Shown here: positions 12,971 through 13,113 of the stretch, one piece after another
How the letters are laid out: every line of letters begins with the position of its first letter
How positions within the stretch are numbered: the first letter of the stretch is position 1
Source: Pseudomonadota bacterium
Lineage (GTDB): Bacteria > Pseudomonadota > Alphaproteobacteria > Rhizobiales > Hyphomicrobiaceae
Length of the DNA: 13,113 nucleotides
Assembly: GCA_023390485.1 (NCBI GenBank)
Contig: JAEWCT010000240.1
Coordinates: forward strand, 1-13,113
Direction: 5' to 3'
Notes under the pieces: model-generated
The model's database searches: none
Told to the model about the DNA's origin: nothing
What the model saw: the letters and a program-made list of their open reading frames with translations, nothing else
Made by a program: the position numbers and the translations under genes

Positions 12971-13113
12971 GGCTCGTCAGCCCCATCCTGACCGCGCTTC
13001 CGGGCGACGGGTCCATTATGCTCAAGGAGATGTATCACCGGGCCCTCCAAACGCAATCTGCACCCGAGGGATATATGCTCGCCGGGATTACCCACAGGAT
13101 CCCCGCAATCCAC
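12971..13113. other. Window edge with two competing partial reading frames
   Basis: On the minus strand a frame enters at 13113 and runs 50 codons to a TGA at 12963-12961, overlapping the arfB start; its tail reads ...GQDGADEPCA. On the plus strand a frame opens at ATG 13018, or at ATG 13075 (GAGGG four nt upstream), and runs off the end; its third positions are GC-rich as in real genes. Only one can be a gene and I cannot decide within this window; neither is recognised. Confidence 0.3.

Overview
The window reads as chromosomal DNA of a GC-rich alphaproteobacterium, most likely of the order Hyphomicrobiales (Rhizobiales). The reasons are a canonical CtrA cell-cycle regulator, a SciP (DUF1153) CtrA antagonist 2 kb away, a FliJ-like flagellar coiled-coil protein of the rhizobial type, a Rhodobacter-type phosphatidylethanolamine methyltransferase, and Omp25/OmpA-like barrel repeats. 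The genus cannot be fixed by eye. No insertion sequence, phage gene, CRISPR array or rRNA gene was seen.

Left third (1-4470): small, mostly exported proteins. A DUF3617 periplasmic protein and an unrecognised 100-residue protein lie on the minus strand. Two tandem plus-strand histidine-phosphatase-fold proteins follow, one with a signal peptide and one without. Next come two divergently transcribed, clearly paralogous secreted proteins of about 166 residues, the second followed closely by a small cysteine-containing secreted protein.

Middle (4490-9880): a glyoxalase II-like metallo-beta-lactamase-fold hydrolase; a 446-residue outer-membrane protein made of two tandem barrel-type repeats; ctrA on the minus strand; a long (681 bp) regulatory intergenic region; fliJ and a lipoprotein on the plus strand; then sciP on the minus strand, convergent with the lipoprotein. 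This is a compact cell-cycle/flagellar locus. CtrA is the master response regulator and SciP its inhibitor. CtrA-box-like sites lie upstream of ctrA (a cluster of TTAR half-sites), of fliJ, and of sciP, where the box covers the -35 position of a good -10 element. Together they suggest a local feedback circuit in which CtrA controls itself, its inhibitor and a flagellar gene.

Right third (9940-13113): about 340 bp with no confident gene, then mnmA (tRNA 2-thiouridylase) and pmtA-type methyltransferase as a probable two-gene operon. A tRNA gene with a CAT anticodon follows, preceded by a near-consensus sigma-70 promoter. arfB (ribosome-rescue hydrolase) is on the minus strand, and the edge of the window is ambiguous. 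Most genes are standard; the most interesting signals are the ctrA/sciP regulatory architecture, the double-barrel outer-membrane protein and the paralogous secreted pairs of unknown role.
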